Below are positions 33,755-43,354 of a stretch of DNA of 64,000 nucleotides, in pieces. Position 1 is the stretch's first letter. Every line of letters begins with the position of its first letter. Origin of the DNA: Flavobacterium sedimenticola (GTDB lineage: Bacteria; Bacteroidota; Bacteroidia; Flavobacteriales; Flavobacteriaceae); assembly GCF_030053345.1 (NCBI RefSeq), contig NZ_JASGBP010000003.1, forward strand, positions 278,249-342,248. The letters are read 5' to 3'. A program made the position numbers and the translations under genes. The notes beneath the pieces were generated by a model. The model was not told where the DNA came from. It worked only from the letters and a program-made list of their open reading frames with translations, and did no database searches.

Positions 33755-36700
33755 ATGAGTTTATCCACTATAAGTATCAAGCGACCGGTTTTTACCATTG
33801 TAATCAATTTGTTGATTATTCTCTTCGGAATCATCGGTTACAGCTATTTAGGGGTGCGTGAATTTCCTTCGATCGATCCGGCGCAGATTTCCGTGCGAAC
33901 CAATTACACCGGAGCCAACGCCGACATTATTGAATCGCAAATTACCGAACCGCTTGAAAAAGCCATCAACTCCATCGATGGTATTCGAAATATTACCTCT
34001 TCCAGCAACCAAGGTTCGAGTAACATTACCATCGAATTCAAACTCGAAAAAAACTTAGAAGAAGCCGCTAATGATGTGCGCGATAAAGTGTCACAAGCCA
34101 TTCGGAGTCTGCCGCAAGACATCGATGCGCCGCCGGTAGTTTCGAAAGCCGATGCCGATTCGGATGCCATTATTTCCATGACCGTTCAAAGCGATACTAA
34201 AAGCGTATTGGAGCTGAGTGATTATGCCGAAAATGTCATAGCCGAACGCTTGCAAACCATACCGGGCGTGAGCGGAGTACAAATTTGGGGACAAAAGCGT
34301 TACGCCATGCGCATTTGGCTCGATCCTGTAAAACTAAACGCATACGGTGTAACGGTCTCCGATGTCAGAACGGCCTTAGACAAACAAAACGTCGAATTGC
34401 CATCCGGGAAATTAACCGGTGCCAATACCGAACTAACCGTAAAAACACTGGGAAATTTATCCAACGAAACCGAATTCAACAACATTATCATTGTAGCCAA
34501 CAACGACAAAATTGTACGCTTAAGTGATGTGGGGCGCGCCGAATTAGGTCCGGAAAACCTGGAAACCCAATTTAAAGCCAACGACCAATCAATGGTAGCT
34601 TTGGCCATCGTACCACAACCGGGAACCAATTATTTGGCGATAGCCGAAGAGTTTTACAAACAATACGAAGGATTCCAGAAAGATTTGCCGAAAGACATCA
34701 AGTTGAATGTGGCTTTAGACAATACGGTTTTTATTAAGAAATCGATAGTGGAAGTAGCCGAAACGCTATTGATTTCGGTAATCTTGGTGATTTTGATTAT
34801 CTTTTTGTTTTTCCGCGACTGGTCTATTGCTTTCCGTCCGCTTATTGATATTCCGGTATCGTTGATTGCTACGTTCTTCATCATGTACTTGTGTGGCTTT
34901 TCGGTGAACGTGCTGACGCTATTGGCGATTGTTTTAGCCACCGGTTTGGTGGTAGACGACGGAATTGTAGTCACCGAAAACATCTTCAAAAAAGTCGAAG
35001 AAGGCATGTCGCCTATAGAAGCCGCGATCAAAGGTTCTAATGAAATTTTCTTCGCCGTAATCTCAATTTCCATCACGTTGGCGGCCGTGTTTTTACCGAT
35101 TATCTTTTTGGAAGGTTTCGTGGGGCGACTGTTCCGAGAATTCGGGGTCGTCATTGGTGCGGCCGTTTTGGTTTCGGCCTTTGTGTCGCTTACCCTAACA
35201 CCCATGTTGAACGCCTATTTGATGAAAGGCGGCGAGCAAAAGAAAACCAAATTCTATACGTTTACCGAACCGTATTTTGAGGGCTTAAACAAGGGATATG
35301 CCTCGGCTTTAGAACGTTTTATGCAAAAAAAATGGCTGAGCTTTCCTATTGTTATCATTTGTTTCGGGTTGATTGCGTTGTTCTTCAAAATTTTACCCAA
35401 AGAAACGGCTCCTTATGACGACAGAAGTTTGGTAATTGTTGGGGTTACTACTCCGGAAGGCGCCACATTCGACTATACCGACCGATTTATGGAAGACATG
35501 TCAAAATTGATGAATGACAGCATACCGGAGAAAAAAATCGCTTTGGTGATTACATCGCCGGGGTTTCTATCGTCATCTGTGAATACGGGTCGAATTCGTT
35601 TGGCTCTTAAAAATCCGGAGGAAAGAGAACGCTCTCAAAAAGAAATCGCCGACGATTTTTCGAAATGGACTAAAAAATATACCGAAGCCAAAGTAACCAT
35701 ATCAGAACAGCCTACCATTGCTGTAAACCGTCGTGGCGGGTTGCCGATACAGTACATCATTCAGGCTCCGAACTTTGAGAAATTGCGCGAAAAGATTCCG
35801 CAGTTTATGGAAGAAGCCAACAAAAGCGAGGTATTTTCCACCGTGGATGTGAATTTAAAATTCAACAAACCCGAAATCAACGTAACCATCGATCGTGAAA
35901 AGGCGGAGAGCTTAGGGATCTCCGTTTTAGATGTGGCGCAAACGCTTCAATTATCCTTGAGCGGACAACGTTTCGGCTATTATATGCAAAACGGCAAGCA
36001 ATACCAAGTGATTGGCCAATTTGACGAAAAAGACCGCGATGAACCCTTGGATTTGACCTCCATGTTTGTCAAAAATAACAAAGGTGAACTGATTCAGTTA
36101 GACAATGTGGTACAAGTTGAAGAGCAAAGCAACCCGCCACAGTTATTCCACAATAACCGCTATATGTCGGCTACCGTTTCGGCCGGTTTAGCCCCGGGCA
36201 AAAGTATGGGTGATGGTATTGAAGCTATGGATGAAATCAAAGCCAAAGTGTTAGACGATACCTTCACTACCGATTTGGGTGGAGAATCGCGCGATTTTGT
36301 GGAGAGTAGTTCGAATACTTCGTTTGCTTTCGGCTTGGCATTATTGCTGATTTATTTGATTTTAGCGGCCCAATTTGAAAGTTTTATCGATCCGTTCATT
36401 ATCATTTTAACCGTACCTATGGCGGTAGCCGGAGCATTATTTTCACTGTGGTTGTTTGGTCAAACTTGGAACATTTTCAGTCAAATCGGAACGGTAATGC
36501 TGATAGGGCTGGTGACGAAAAACGGGATTCTGATTGTAGAATTTGCTAACCAACTTCGGGAACAAGGATTACCGAAATACGAAGCGATTATCCAAGCCTC
36601 GGAAGCGCGTTTGCGCCCGATTTTAATGACCAGTTTAGCCATTGCTTTGGGTGCGTTACCGATTGCATTATCGCTGGGAGCGGCTTCTACCAGCCGCATC

Positions 36701-36841
36701 GGAATGGGCGTTGTGATTGTAGGCGGAACCATTTTCTCTTTAATTCTGACCTTGTTTGTGATTCCGGCCTTCTATTTAATGTGGTCGAGAGCCAAAAAAC
36801 ACCGTCCGGAGTTTGATAATTTAGAAGCTTTAGAGAAGTAA
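33755..36841 (+). CDS. RND efflux pump permease (AcrB/MexB family)
   Basis: A 1028-residue inner-membrane transporter of the hydrophobe/amphiphile efflux type. It has the first TM segment (KRPVFTIVINLLIILFGIIGYSYL), a large periplasmic loop, and TM2-6 with the proton-relay region (ATGLVVDDGIVVTENI, double Asp conserved). A second periplasmic loop follows, then TM8-12 (MLIGLVTKNGILIVEFANQL). Length and motif order are normal. It works with the adaptor and TolC-like genes beside it. Drug range cannot be read from the sequence. Confidence 0.95.
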   Translation: MSLSTISIKRPVFTIVINLLIILFGIIGYSYLGVREFPSIDPAQISVRTNYTGANADIIESQITEPLEKAINSIDGIRNITSSSNQGSSNITIEFKLEKNLEEAANDVRDKVSQAIRSLPQDIDAPPVVSKADADSDAIISMTVQSDTKSVLELSDYAENVIAERLQTIPGVSGVQIWGQKRYAMRIWLDPVKLNAYGVTVSDVRTALDKQNVELPSGKLTGANTELTVKTLGNLSNETEFNNIIIVANNDKIVRLSDVGRAELGPENLETQFKANDQSMVALAIVPQPGTNYLAIAEEFYKQYEGFQKDLPKDIKLNVALDNTVFIKKSIVEVAETLLISVILVILIIFLFFRDWSIAFRPLIDIPVSLIATFFIMYLCGFSVNVLTLLAIVLATGLVVDDGIVVTENIFKKVEEGMSPIEAAIKGSNEIFFAVISISITLAAVFLPIIFLEGFVGRLFREFGVVIGAAVLVSAFVSLTLTPMLNAYLMKGGEQKKTKFYTFTEPYFEGLNKGYASALERFMQKKWLSFPIVIICFGLIALFFKILPKETAPYDDRSLVIVGVTTPEGATFDYTDRFMEDMSKLMNDSIPEKKIALVITSPGFLSSSVNTGRIRLALKNPEERERSQKEIADDFSKWTKKYTEAKVTISEQPTIAVNRRGGLPIQYIIQAPNFEKLREKIPQFMEEANKSEVFSTVDVNLKFNKPEINVTIDREKAESLGISVLDVAQTLQLSLSGQRFGYYMQNGKQYQVIGQFDEKDRDEPLDLTSMFVKNNKGELIQLDNVVQVEEQSNPPQLFHNNRYMSATVSAGLAPGKSMGDGIEAMDEIKAKVLDDTFTTDLGGESRDFVESSSNTSFAFGLALLLIYLILAAQFESFIDPFIIILTVPMAVAGALFSLWLFGQTWNIFSQIGTVMLIGLVTKNGILIVEFANQLREQGLPKYEAIIQASEARLRPILMTSLAIALGALPIALSLGAASTSRIGMGVVIVGGTIFSLILTLFVIPAFYLMWSRAKKHRPEFDNLEALEK

Positions 36842-36843
36842 TT

Positions 36844-38151
36844 ATGAAAATCAAATCGATACATATCCTCACTTTGATCTTGGCTCTTATGCCAAAAATA
36901 CAAGCGCAGGAACTTTTGAAACTGGAAGATGCCGTTAAAATAGCGTTGGAAAACAACTACGACATTAAGTTGGCTAAAAACGAACTTAAGATGGATGAAC
37001 TCAACAATAGTGTCGGCAATGCCGGTATGTTGCCCACCATCAATGCCTTAGTGACCGATAACAACAGTATCACCAACACCAAACAAACCCAAGCCGATGG
37101 CTCGGAGAGAACTTTAGACGGTGCGCGAAATATGAACCTGACCTACGGTGTAGGTTTGGATTGGACGGTTTTCGACGGATTGCGCATGTTTGCCCGAAAA
37201 GAGCAACTCAACATTCTGCAAAAACAAGGGGAAGCCGAATTGAAATTGGCCATACTCACTAAAATCAGCGACGTGTATTTGAACTATTTTGACTTGGTGC
37301 AACAGCAGCAACAATTGGCGGCGATTGATACAGCCATTGTGATTTCACAAGAAAGAGTCACTATGGCGCAAAATCGTTTCAGTATCGGTAAGGCTTCTAA
37401 ACTAGAGGTGTTGAATGCGCAAGTCGATTTGAATACCGATAAAAGTTTGCAACTCCAACAACTGGAAACCTTAAAAAACACCAAGATTCGACTAAACGAA
37501 ATTTTAGCGCGCGATGTACAAACCGAGTTTGCAGTGGCCGACGCGATTTCGGTGGACGAGCAACTGAAATACGACGAGTTGAAATCGGCTGCCGAAAGTC
37601 AGAATCCGCAATTGCAAGCCCAAATGCTCGCCAAGAACAGTGCCGAACAACAGTTGAAGCAAGTGAAAGCCGGTCGTTATCCTACGATACGTATTACTTC
37701 GGGCTATAATTTTTCGCGCTCGGAAGCCTCGTTAGGGTTTATTACTCAATCTTCCAACCGTGGCTTCTCCTATGGTTTCAATGCTACGCTGCCTATTTTT
37801 AACGGCAATCTGCAAAACCGCAACGAAAAAATTGCCAAAGTACAAGTGGAAAACGCCATCGTTACTTTGGAACAGCAAAAAAGAAGTTTGGAAAGCCAAT
37901 TGAATGCAGCCTTTGCCAGTTATACTACCAATTTGGAACTGACCAAAGTGGAAGCCAAAAATCTGGAAATCGCAGGGCAAAACTTAACCATTACGATGGC
38001 TAAATTCAAAATCGGAACCATAACACCTATTGAGTTCCGCACCGCACAGCAGAATTTTTTGGATGCTAAAGTACGCTACAGTAATGCGGTATATTTAACC
38101 AAAATTCACGAAATCACTCTAAAAGAATTGGCCGGGAATTTGAGTTTTTAA
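36844..38151 (+). CDS. TolC-family outer membrane efflux protein
   Basis: A 435-residue outer-membrane factor with a signal peptide (MKIKSIHILTLILALMPKIQAQ) and two repeated helical hairpin units (LEDAVKIALENNYDIKLAKNEL; LKSAAESQNPQLQAQMLAKNSAEQQLK). These form the trimeric channel-tunnel. It follows the pump gene by two bases and completes the tripartite system. A terminator is not obvious before the bestrophin gene 30 bases later. Confidence 0.92.
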   Translation: MKIKSIHILTLILALMPKIQAQELLKLEDAVKIALENNYDIKLAKNELKMDELNNSVGNAGMLPTINALVTDNNSITNTKQTQADGSERTLDGARNMNLTYGVGLDWTVFDGLRMFARKEQLNILQKQGEAELKLAILTKISDVYLNYFDLVQQQQQLAAIDTAIVISQERVTMAQNRFSIGKASKLEVLNAQVDLNTDKSLQLQQLETLKNTKIRLNEILARDVQTEFAVADAISVDEQLKYDELKSAAESQNPQLQAQMLAKNSAEQQLKQVKAGRYPTIRITSGYNFSRSEASLGFITQSSNRGFSYGFNATLPIFNGNLQNRNEKIAKVQVENAIVTLEQQKRSLESQLNAAFASYTTNLELTKVEAKNLEIAGQNLTITMAKFKIGTITPIEFRTAQQNFLDAKVRYSNAVYLTKIHEITLKELAGNLSF

Positions 38152-38181
38152 TGTATTTTTGAACTCAAATCAACGACACCC

Positions 38182-39045
38182 ATGGTAAAATACAACCCGA
38201 AAGACTGGATTACCTTTATTTTCCGATTTCACAAAGCCGATACCTTCCGTCAATTATTCCCGATGATGATTTTTATCGGATTGTATTCGGCAGCCATTTG
38301 CTATTTGGAAGTCGAATATTGGAAACTGTCAGATACCAGTCATGTGAAAAACATTTCCATCATGCACGGCATGTTGGGTTTTGTGATTTCGTTGTTATTA
38401 GCTTACCGAACCAACACTGCCTACGATCGTTGGTGGGAAGGCCGAAAACTCTGGGGCTCGTTGGTCAATAACAGTCGGAATTTAGCGATTAAACTATCGG
38501 CCATTTTAAAAGACGAACACGACAAAAAATACCTGCGCTTTTTGATTCCAACCTACGCTTCCATCCTATCCAAGCATTTGAGCAACGAAGAAGTCGGGCA
38601 ACTTTTGTTTGAAAATGTGGCGCTGAAAATTAATTTGGAAAAACACAAACCCAATCAGGTGGCACAAGTGTTGTTTCAAAAGATACACGACCTGCATCAA
38701 GCCGGAAAAATTTCGGGGGACCAATTGATTATTTTGAATGCCGAAGTGCAATCGTTTACCGAAGTGTGTGGTGCCTGTGAACGTATCAAAAACACGCCTA
38801 TTCCCTACTCCTACAGCGCCTTTATTAAGAAGTTTATTTTCTTTTACGTCATGACATTGCCTTTTGGCTACGTATTCAATTTGGGCTATTATGTGGTTCC
38901 GGTCGTGGTGTTTATTTTTTATGTTTTGGCTTCTTTGGAATTGATTGCCGAGGAGATTGAAGATCCGTTCGGGAATGATGAAAACGATTTGCCCACAGCG
39001 AAAATTGCCGAAAACATTAAGCGACACGTGGAAGAAATCCTGTAA
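38182..39045 (+). CDS. Bestrophin-family anion channel
   Basis: A 287-residue membrane protein of the bacterial bestrophin (UPF0187) family. It has the N-terminal DWITFIFRFHKADTFRQLFPMM, TM1, HGMLGFVISLLLAYRTNTAYDRWWEGRKLWGSLVNNSRNLA, TM segments near 215-255, and the family ending ELIAEEIEDPFGNDENDLPTAKIAENI. The bacterial members form pentameric channels, some selective for cations instead of chloride. It is 30 bases after the tolC-like gene and may be on the same transcript by default. Confidence 0.9.
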   Translation: MVKYNPKDWITFIFRFHKADTFRQLFPMMIFIGLYSAAICYLEVEYWKLSDTSHVKNISIMHGMLGFVISLLLAYRTNTAYDRWWEGRKLWGSLVNNSRNLAIKLSAILKDEHDKKYLRFLIPTYASILSKHLSNEEVGQLLFENVALKINLEKHKPNQVAQVLFQKIHDLHQAGKISGDQLIILNAEVQSFTEVCGACERIKNTPIPYSYSAFIKKFIFFYVMTLPFGYVFNLGYYVVPVVVFIFYVLASLELIAEEIEDPFGNDENDLPTAKIAENIKRHVEEIL

Positions 39046-39092
39046 TGTACTGCCTATGGGGCAACCTGTAAAAAGCATACCAACGCTATCGC

Positions 39093-39135
39093 TAGCCCCG
39101 ATTGCAGCAAGTGCCGTGCACTGCGGAAAGCGGGA
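39093..39135. repeat. Dispersed palindromic element, copy 1
   Basis: TAGCCCCGATTG (39093-39104) and GCGGAAAGCGGGA (39123-39135) flank a small hairpin (GCAG..AGTGC/GCACT..GC). The same two blocks in the same order occur at 59238-59249 and 59287-59299 around a different hairpin. This marks a repeat family in the chromosome. Confidence 0.6.
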
Positions 39136-39196
39136 GTCTGTTTTGTAAACACGCAGGATGTGCCGCTCCTCATAAACCTATCGACAAACGACACAA

Positions 39197-39232
39197 TTTT
39201 GTTTTATCTCTCATCTGCAATACTTATATTTG
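39197..39232 (+). promoter_or_regulatory. Promoter for pheT
   Basis: TTTTG at 39197-39201 and TATATTTG at 39225-39232 match the Bacteroidetes -33/-7 consensus with a 23-base spacer. They lie 18 bases before the pheT ATG. Confidence 0.75.
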
Positions 39233-39250
39233 CAGCCTTAATTTACACTC

Positions 39251-41674
39251 ATGAAGATTTCATACAACTGGTTAAAACAATTCATTAAAACCGATTTAAA
39301 ATCAGAAGAAACGGCAGCCCTACTCACCGATTTGGGGTTGGAAGTGGAAGTAGTCGAAAAATACCAATCGGTGCGCGGCGGTTTGGAAGGTGTGGTTGTG
39401 GGTCATGTGCTGACTTGTGAAAAACATCCCGATGCCGACAGATTAAAAATTACTACGGTTGATTTAGGAGACGGAGCGCCGGTGCAGATTGTTTGCGGTG
39501 CTAATAACGTGGCAGCCGGACAAAAAGTACCTGTGGCCACCATCGGTACCCAATTGTTTGACAAAGACGGCCAAGAGTTTGAAATTAAAAAAGGAAAAAT
39601 CCGCGGGCAAGAAAGTCATGGTATGATTTGCGCTGAAGACGAATTGGGCTTGGGCAACAGTCATGACGGGATTATGATTTTGGATGAGAAACTAAAACCG
39701 GGAACGCCGTGTGCGAAAGTTTTCAATATTGAAAATGATGAAGTGTTCGAAATAGGGTTAACTCCCAATCGCGCCGATGCGATGTCGCACATGGGTGTGG
39801 CTCGTGATTTGCGTGCCAGTTTGTTGCAAAAAAACAGCAACATCGAATTGATTACGCCATCGGTAAGTACGTTTCGCATTGACAAAAGAACATTAAAAAT
39901 TGACGTGGATGTTAAAGACAGCAAGTTGGCTCCGAGATATTGCGGTGTTACCTTGTCGGGCATTACCGTTAAAGAATCTCCGGAATGGTTGAAAAACCGT
40001 TTGAAAGCCATTGGGCTTACGCCGAAAAATAATATTGTTGACGTCACCAATTATATTTTACACGACTTAGGACAACCGTTACACGCTTTTGATGCTGCTA
40101 AAATCAATGGCAAAATCATTGTGAAAACGGTAGCAGCCGGCACCAAGTTTACCACTTTAGACGATGTAGAAAGAACTTTACACGAGGAAGATTTGATGAT
40201 TTGCGACGAAAAAGGACCATTGTGTTTGGCGGGTGTTTTTGGCGGAAAATCGTCGGGGGTTACCGAAACGACGAATACCATTTTCCTGGAAAGTGCTTAC
40301 TTCAATCCGGTTTCGATACGAAAATCGGCTAAAAGACATAGTTTGAATACTGATGCTTCTTTCCGTTTTGAAAGAGGAATTGACCCTAATATTACCGAAT
40401 TTGCTTTAAAACGTGCGGCGCTATTGATTAAAGAAGTAGCCGGCGGCGAAGTGACGTCGGACATTATTGATGTGTATCCGAAAAAGATTGAAGATTTCCC
40501 GGTATTCCTGCACTTTGATAAAGCCAATAAGTTGATTGGTCAGGAATTACCGAAAGAAACCATCAAGAAAATTTTGGCTTCATTAGACATCAAAGTCACC
40601 ACGGTTTCTGATGCCGGTTTGGGTTTAATCATTCCGTCGTACCGCGTGGATGTACAGCGCGAAGTGGATGTAATTGAAGAGATTTTACGCGTGTACGGCT
40701 ACAACAACATCAACTTTACCAAAAAATTAAACGCTACGGTAGCCAATTCGGCCCGTACCGAAGATTATAAAGTACAAAATATCGTAGCCGCGCAATTGAA
40801 CGGTTTAGGTTTTCACGAAATGATGGCCAATTCTTTAACTACGCCGGATTACGTTGGTTTGTCGGCTATGCTGAAAGAAGAATACAATGTGATGATGTTG
40901 AATCCGTTGAGCAATGATTTATCGGCCATGCGCCAGTCGTTATTGTTTTCCGGTTTAGAAGCCGTGTCGTATAACATCAATCGCAGAAACGGTGATTTAA
41001 AACTATTCGAATTCGGAAAAACGTATCATAAATTACCTTCGGGCTATGATGAACCGAAACACTTGACTTTATTTGTTTCCGGAAACCGCAACGAAGAAAG
41101 CTGGACCAATCCGCAAAAACCAAGTGATTTCTTCTTGTTTAAAGGGTATGTCGGTTCGATTTTAGAGCGTTTGGGTATTGCCAAAATTCAAAACAAACCA
41201 GCGGCTTCTGATGTGTTTGCCGAAGGTATTGCGATAGCTTGCGGAAATGACACTTTGGTGGAATTCGGCACCGTGAAGAAATCGATTTTAAAACATTTCG
41301 ACATCAAGCAAGAGGTGTTTTATGCCGATTTTAATTGGAACCTGATTCTAAAATTGATTGGCAGCAAAATCAAATTTACCGACATTCCGAAATATCCGGA
41401 AGTACGCCGAGATTTAGCACTTTTAGTGGATGAAACGGTGGCATTCGATGCGATTTACAACATCGCCCGTCAAACCGAAAAATCACTATTAAAAGACGTG
41501 AATTTGTTTGATGTGTATCAAGGCAAAAACTTGCCCGAAGGCAAAAAGTCGTATGCGGTAAGCTTTACGCTCCAGGACTCTTCCAAAACCTTAACCGACG
41601 AGCAAATTGACAAAATCATGAGCAAGTTGTTAAAAAACATGGAAAACGAATTGGGTGCCAGTTTGCGACAATAA
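39251..41674 (+). CDS. pheT: Phenylalanine-tRNA ligase beta subunit
   Basis: The 807-residue beta chain of the alpha2-beta2 enzyme that charges tRNA-Phe. Order: ISYNWLKQFI start; tRNA-binding (EMAP-like) domain about 40-150 (VVVGHVLTCEKHPDADRL, GMICAEDELGLG); B3/B4 editing domain (RDLRASLLQ, RFERGIDP); B5 domain (PKYRVD-type turn IIPSYRVDVQREVDVIEEI); and the C-terminal FDX-ACB domain (YPEVRRDLALLVDETVAFDAI, VSFTLQDSSKTLTDEQID). Full length and intact. The alpha subunit gene is not in the window, as usual in this phylum. Confidence 0.96.
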   Translation: MKISYNWLKQFIKTDLKSEETAALLTDLGLEVEVVEKYQSVRGGLEGVVVGHVLTCEKHPDADRLKITTVDLGDGAPVQIVCGANNVAAGQKVPVATIGTQLFDKDGQEFEIKKGKIRGQESHGMICAEDELGLGNSHDGIMILDEKLKPGTPCAKVFNIENDEVFEIGLTPNRADAMSHMGVARDLRASLLQKNSNIELITPSVSTFRIDKRTLKIDVDVKDSKLAPRYCGVTLSGITVKESPEWLKNRLKAIGLTPKNNIVDVTNYILHDLGQPLHAFDAAKINGKIIVKTVAAGTKFTTLDDVERTLHEEDLMICDEKGPLCLAGVFGGKSSGVTETTNTIFLESAYFNPVSIRKSAKRHSLNTDASFRFERGIDPNITEFALKRAALLIKEVAGGEVTSDIIDVYPKKIEDFPVFLHFDKANKLIGQELPKETIKKILASLDIKVTTVSDAGLGLIIPSYRVDVQREVDVIEEILRVYGYNNINFTKKLNATVANSARTEDYKVQNIVAAQLNGLGFHEMMANSLTTPDYVGLSAMLKEEYNVMMLNPLSNDLSAMRQSLLFSGLEAVSYNINRRNGDLKLFEFGKTYHKLPSGYDEPKHLTLFVSGNRNEESWTNPQKPSDFFLFKGYVGSILERLGIAKIQNKPAASDVFAEGIAIACGNDTLVEFGTVKKSILKHFDIKQEVFYADFNWNLILKLIGSKIKFTDIPKYPEVRRDLALLVDETVAFDAIYNIARQTEKSLLKDVNLFDVYQGKNLPEGKKSYAVSFTLQDSSKTLTDEQIDKIMSKLLKNMENELGASLRQ

Positions 41675-41746
41675 TTACCCGGATTTTGTCATTTCGACCG
41701 CTGGGAGAAATCAATTATGATTCCAACGTTGACCAAATAATACAAA

Positions 41747-41774
41747 AAAATGCCCGAATGACTTCGGGCATTTT
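41747..41774. terminator. Bidirectional terminator between pheT and fasciclin gene
   Basis: AAAATGCCCGAA/TTCGGGCATTTT form twelve perfect pairs with a four-base loop and end in U-runs on both strands, serving the two convergent genes. Confidence 0.92.
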
Positions 41775-41818
41775 CTTTTATACAAAACATAATTTGAAGC
41801 CGTTTACGACCTGAGAAT

Positions 41819-42385
41819 TTATGATTTCGGCGTTACCACTGCATCAATCACATGAATAACACCATTAGATTGATTGACATCAGCTATGGTTACTTTCGCG
41901 CTCTTTCCGTTTTCATCGGTTAGGTATACTTCATTCCCTTTCATCCAAGCCGTTAATGTACCGCCACTAACGGTTTTCAACGTGGCTTTTCCGTTTCCTT
42001 TTTTAATGGCGGCGATTAAATCGGCTGCACTTAGGTTACCGGCTACCACATGATAGGTCAAGATCGTTTGCAAGAGTTTTTTGTTTTCGGGCTTTAAGAG
42101 TGTTTCTACAGTTCCTTTCGGCAACTTGTCGAAGGCGGCATTGGTAGGCGCAAAAACCGTAAACGGACCTTTACCTTGTAACGTTTCTACCAAGTCGGCG
42201 GCTTTTACAGCGGCTACCAAAGTGGTGTGCTCTTTTGAATTTACGGCATTTTCGATAATGTTTTTGGATGGATACATCGGAGCGCCTCCAACGGTTACTG
42301 TTTTTTCTTTTTGACCCAAAGCGTCATGACTCACCATAAATACCAAAGCAAAAAAAGTGCTGGCTAAAAAGTTTCGTGTTTTCAT
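41819..42385 (-). CDS. Fasciclin-domain secreted protein
   Basis: A 188-residue exported protein. The signal peptide (NFLASTFFALVFMVSHDALG) is followed by one fasciclin (FAS1) domain with H1 motif KGPFTVFAPTNAAFDKLP, the YHVVAGNLSAADL block and the H2 end GVIHVIDAVVTP. FAS1 domains act in adhesion and in cell-surface or storage-polymer contexts; no partner is visible nearby. Family members are usually single-domain and of this size. Confidence 0.92.
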   Translation of the reverse strand: MKTRNFLASTFFALVFMVSHDALGQKEKTVTVGGAPMYPSKNIIENAVNSKEHTTLVAAVKAADLVETLQGKGPFTVFAPTNAAFDKLPKGTVETLLKPENKKLLQTILTYHVVAGNLSAADLIAAIKKGNGKATLKTVSGGTLTAWMKGNEVYLTDENGKSAKVTIADVNQSNGVIHVIDAVVTPKS

Positions 42386-42522
42386 AATAATTTAATTGTT
42401 TTAGAGTTATAGCCGCATGTACGCCAATGGATGGGCCTTGGTTTTTGGGAATCGCTCTTTTCTGAAAACTTTAACAACTGTAGAAAAGTAATTTTGACCG
42501 ACAGTTGCGAAAAATTGAAAAT

Positions 42523-42530
42523 TAATTTTG
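42523..42530 (+). promoter_or_regulatory. -7 box for 42587 gene
   Basis: TAATTTTG matches TAnnTTTG, 56 bases before the ATG; a TTG at 42505-42507 is a possible -33. A second TAATTTTG occurs at 42489-42496. Confidence 0.45.
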
Positions 42531-42586
42531 TAATTTTCATCATCTTAAATACCAAGCTACCAACGATTTAATAAAAGTCACGCATT

Positions 42587-43303
42587 ATGTTGTCCCGTAA
42601 AGTAAACCTTCAGGAAGAATTGCTTTCCGAAAGAAAAAAATCCCAATCGGAAGCCGATGTTTTAAGTCAGGTATTATCCGTTTTAGCCGAAAACGAAAAA
42701 GCGCGTGCGGCCATTTCGGAAACATTACACACCAAAAGTTCGACAAAATCGAATGCGCTCCAGTTTGATTTACTGGAAACCGACCGGATTTTCCACCTTG
42801 ACCACATCAGAACTATTTGTATCGATTACCGACTGCGTTTTTTGGACAGTAGTATATTTAAAAATGACATTCCGGAGGAAGCAATTTCCAAAATCAGAAT
42901 GCTGGAGAGAGAACATAACACTTCTTTGGAGGGTTTTAAAATCATAGCGCCGAGTAAAGCGTTTCACTTGCTCAATTACGACGACCCGTTGCTGTTTGTG
43001 CCTATCGGAAACGACTATTACTATTTGGTACACCAATGGGGAACCGAAATCAATCCGTGGCGCAAGTTATTGGTTTTGCCTTTCCGAAATTTGGGTAGCT
43101 TTACCCTGACGGCCATTCTTTTTAGTATCCTGATTGCGTTGTTGGTTCCCGAGAATAATTTAAGTAAATCGGTTCCGATGGCTTCTTTCATTGTATTCTT
43201 GTTTGCCTTCAAATCGATTTTTGCCGTGTTTGCTTATTACTTCTTTATGATGGGTAAAAACTTTAATGAAGAAATTTGGAAGCGGGAATATTATAACAAT
43301 TAA
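42587..43303 (+). CDS. Membrane protein of unknown function
   Basis: A 238-residue protein not recognised. Residues 1-60 form a charged helix (NLQEELLSERKKSQSEADVLSQVLSVLAENEKARAAI). Residues 70-165 are a soluble alpha/beta part with LDHIRTICIDYRLRFLDSSIFKNDIPEEAI and FKIIAPSKAFHLLNYDDPLLFVPIG. Two membrane segments follow at about 172-190 and 198-220 before a short charged tail. The membrane topology, with both termini probably cytoplasmic, suggests an anchored regulatory or assembly protein, but the function is unknown. Confidence 0.7.
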   Translation: MLSRKVNLQEELLSERKKSQSEADVLSQVLSVLAENEKARAAISETLHTKSSTKSNALQFDLLETDRIFHLDHIRTICIDYRLRFLDSSIFKNDIPEEAISKIRMLEREHNTSLEGFKIIAPSKAFHLLNYDDPLLFVPIGNDYYYLVHQWGTEINPWRKLLVLPFRNLGSFTLTAILFSILIALLVPENNLSKSVPMASFIVFLFAFKSIFAVFAYYFFMMGKNFNEEIWKREYYNN

Positions 43304-43311
43304 AAATAAAA

Positions 43312-43335
43312 AAAGCCCCGATTTCTCGGGGCTTT
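43312..43335. terminator. Bidirectional terminator between 42587 gene and rpsA
   Basis: AAAGCCCCGA/TCGGGGCTTT form ten perfect pairs with loop TTTC, flanked by A and T runs, between two convergent genes. Confidence 0.9.
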
Positions 43336-43354
43336 CTATTTAATCAGAAGAGAA

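Noticed and set aside
34654..35205. Antisense frame in the RND pump gene (183 codons)
   Set aside because: Produced by codon bias of the real pump gene; lysine/threonine-rich low-complexity translation with no domain.
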